This document shows, piece after piece, positions 52,500 through 52,646 of a stretch of DNA of 52,646 nucleotides. This DNA is from an uncultured Alistipes sp. (lineage in GTDB: Bacteria > Bacteroidota > Bacteroidia > Bacteroidales > Rikenellaceae). The number at the start of each line of letters is the position of its first letter. The first letter of the stretch is position 1. A program made the translations under genes and the position numbers. Location of the stretch: NCBI GenBank assembly GCA_944321945.1, contig CALUNE010000016.1:1-52646 (forward strand), in the 5' to 3' direction. The notes beneath the pieces are model-generated. The model was not told the DNA's origin. It ran no database searches and worked only from the letters and a program-made list of their open reading frames with translations.

Positions 52500-52646
52500 T
52501 CAGAGCGTCGATTTCGATTCGACCGTAGCGTTGGCGTCGACCTTGCGGATCAGGCCCTGGAGTACGGTGCCGGGGCCGAGTTCGGTGAATTCCGTCACGC
52601 CGTCGGCCAGCATGTTCTTGACGATGTAGGTCCAGCGCACGGGGGC
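52500..52646 (-). CDS. fabD: Malonyl-CoA:ACP transacylase, C-terminal fragment
   Basis: Only the last 48 codons lie in the window; the gene continues past the right edge. The peptide PVRWTYIVKNMLADGVTEF followed by TELGPGTVLQGLIRKVD is the conserved C-terminal block of FabD, which loads malonyl groups onto acyl carrier protein for fatty acid synthesis. The last residues (ANATVESKSTL) are variable in the family. It is unrelated to the arabinose genes and is transcribed toward them, stopping at the shared terminator. Confidence 0.85.
   Translation of the reverse strand, partial: APVRWTYIVKNMLADGVTEFTELGPGTVLQGLIRKVDANATVESKSTL

Noticed and set aside
1-52646. Mobile elements, CRISPR arrays, toxin-antitoxin or phage genes
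   Set aside because: No transposase, integrase, regularly spaced repeat, terminal inverted repeat pair or phage structural gene was seen on either strand.

Overview
The window reads as chromosome of a GC-rich Bacteroidota, most like Alistipes or another Rikenellaceae. This is inferred from roughly 60% GC, two SusC/SusD pairs, a hybrid two-component regulator, an ECF sigma/FecR pair, many lipoproteins, and the Bacteroidota promoter element TAnnTTTG ahead of several genes. I saw no rRNA, tRNA, insertion sequence, integrase or CRISPR array. About 33 protein genes fill the window.

Layout. 0.1-10.5 kb is housekeeping: rmuC and a secreted GH31 glycosidase on the minus strand, then rpe, an ABC-F ATPase, a SpoU rRNA methyltransferase, a DUF4153 membrane protein and a YgjP-like metalloprotease on the plus strand. 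10.6-23.6 kb is one minus-strand unit: ECF sigma factor, FecR anti-sigma factor, SusC with an N-terminal STN domain, SusD, DUF4843 lipoprotein, PKD-like lipoprotein, two TlpA-like thioredoxin lipoproteins and a TIG-like lipoprotein. It holds no glycosidase, so its cargo is probably not a polysaccharide; this is the least explained system here. 23.8-26.1 kb is a glycerophosphodiesterase/GlpT pair for glycerol-3-phosphate salvage. 26.3-29.5 kb holds galactokinase, a GNAT acetyltransferase and a ROK-type regulator.

29.8-52.4 kb is a polysaccharide utilization locus joined to the L-arabinose pathway: hybrid two-component sensor, convergent GH97, surface lipoprotein, SusC, SusD, GH30, GH51 arabinofuranosidase, GH2 beta-galactosidase, then araD, araA and an AraB-like FGGY kinase. 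The enzyme set fits an arabinose- and galactose-containing plant glycan, plausibly type II arabinogalactan side chains. Released arabinose would pass through isomerase, kinase and 4-epimerase to xylulose-5-phosphate; rpe (4.4 kb) and galK (26.3 kb) would serve the pentose phosphate and galactose ends. The 3' end of fabD enters at the right edge.

Regulatory signals visible in the sequence include strong terminators at 10.55, 23.8, 27.5 and 52.46 kb; hairpins inside the arabinose locus between susD and GH30, GH2 and araD, and araA and the kinase; a two-turn direct repeat ahead of the SusCD operon; and a C9 tract inside the hybrid sensor gene.
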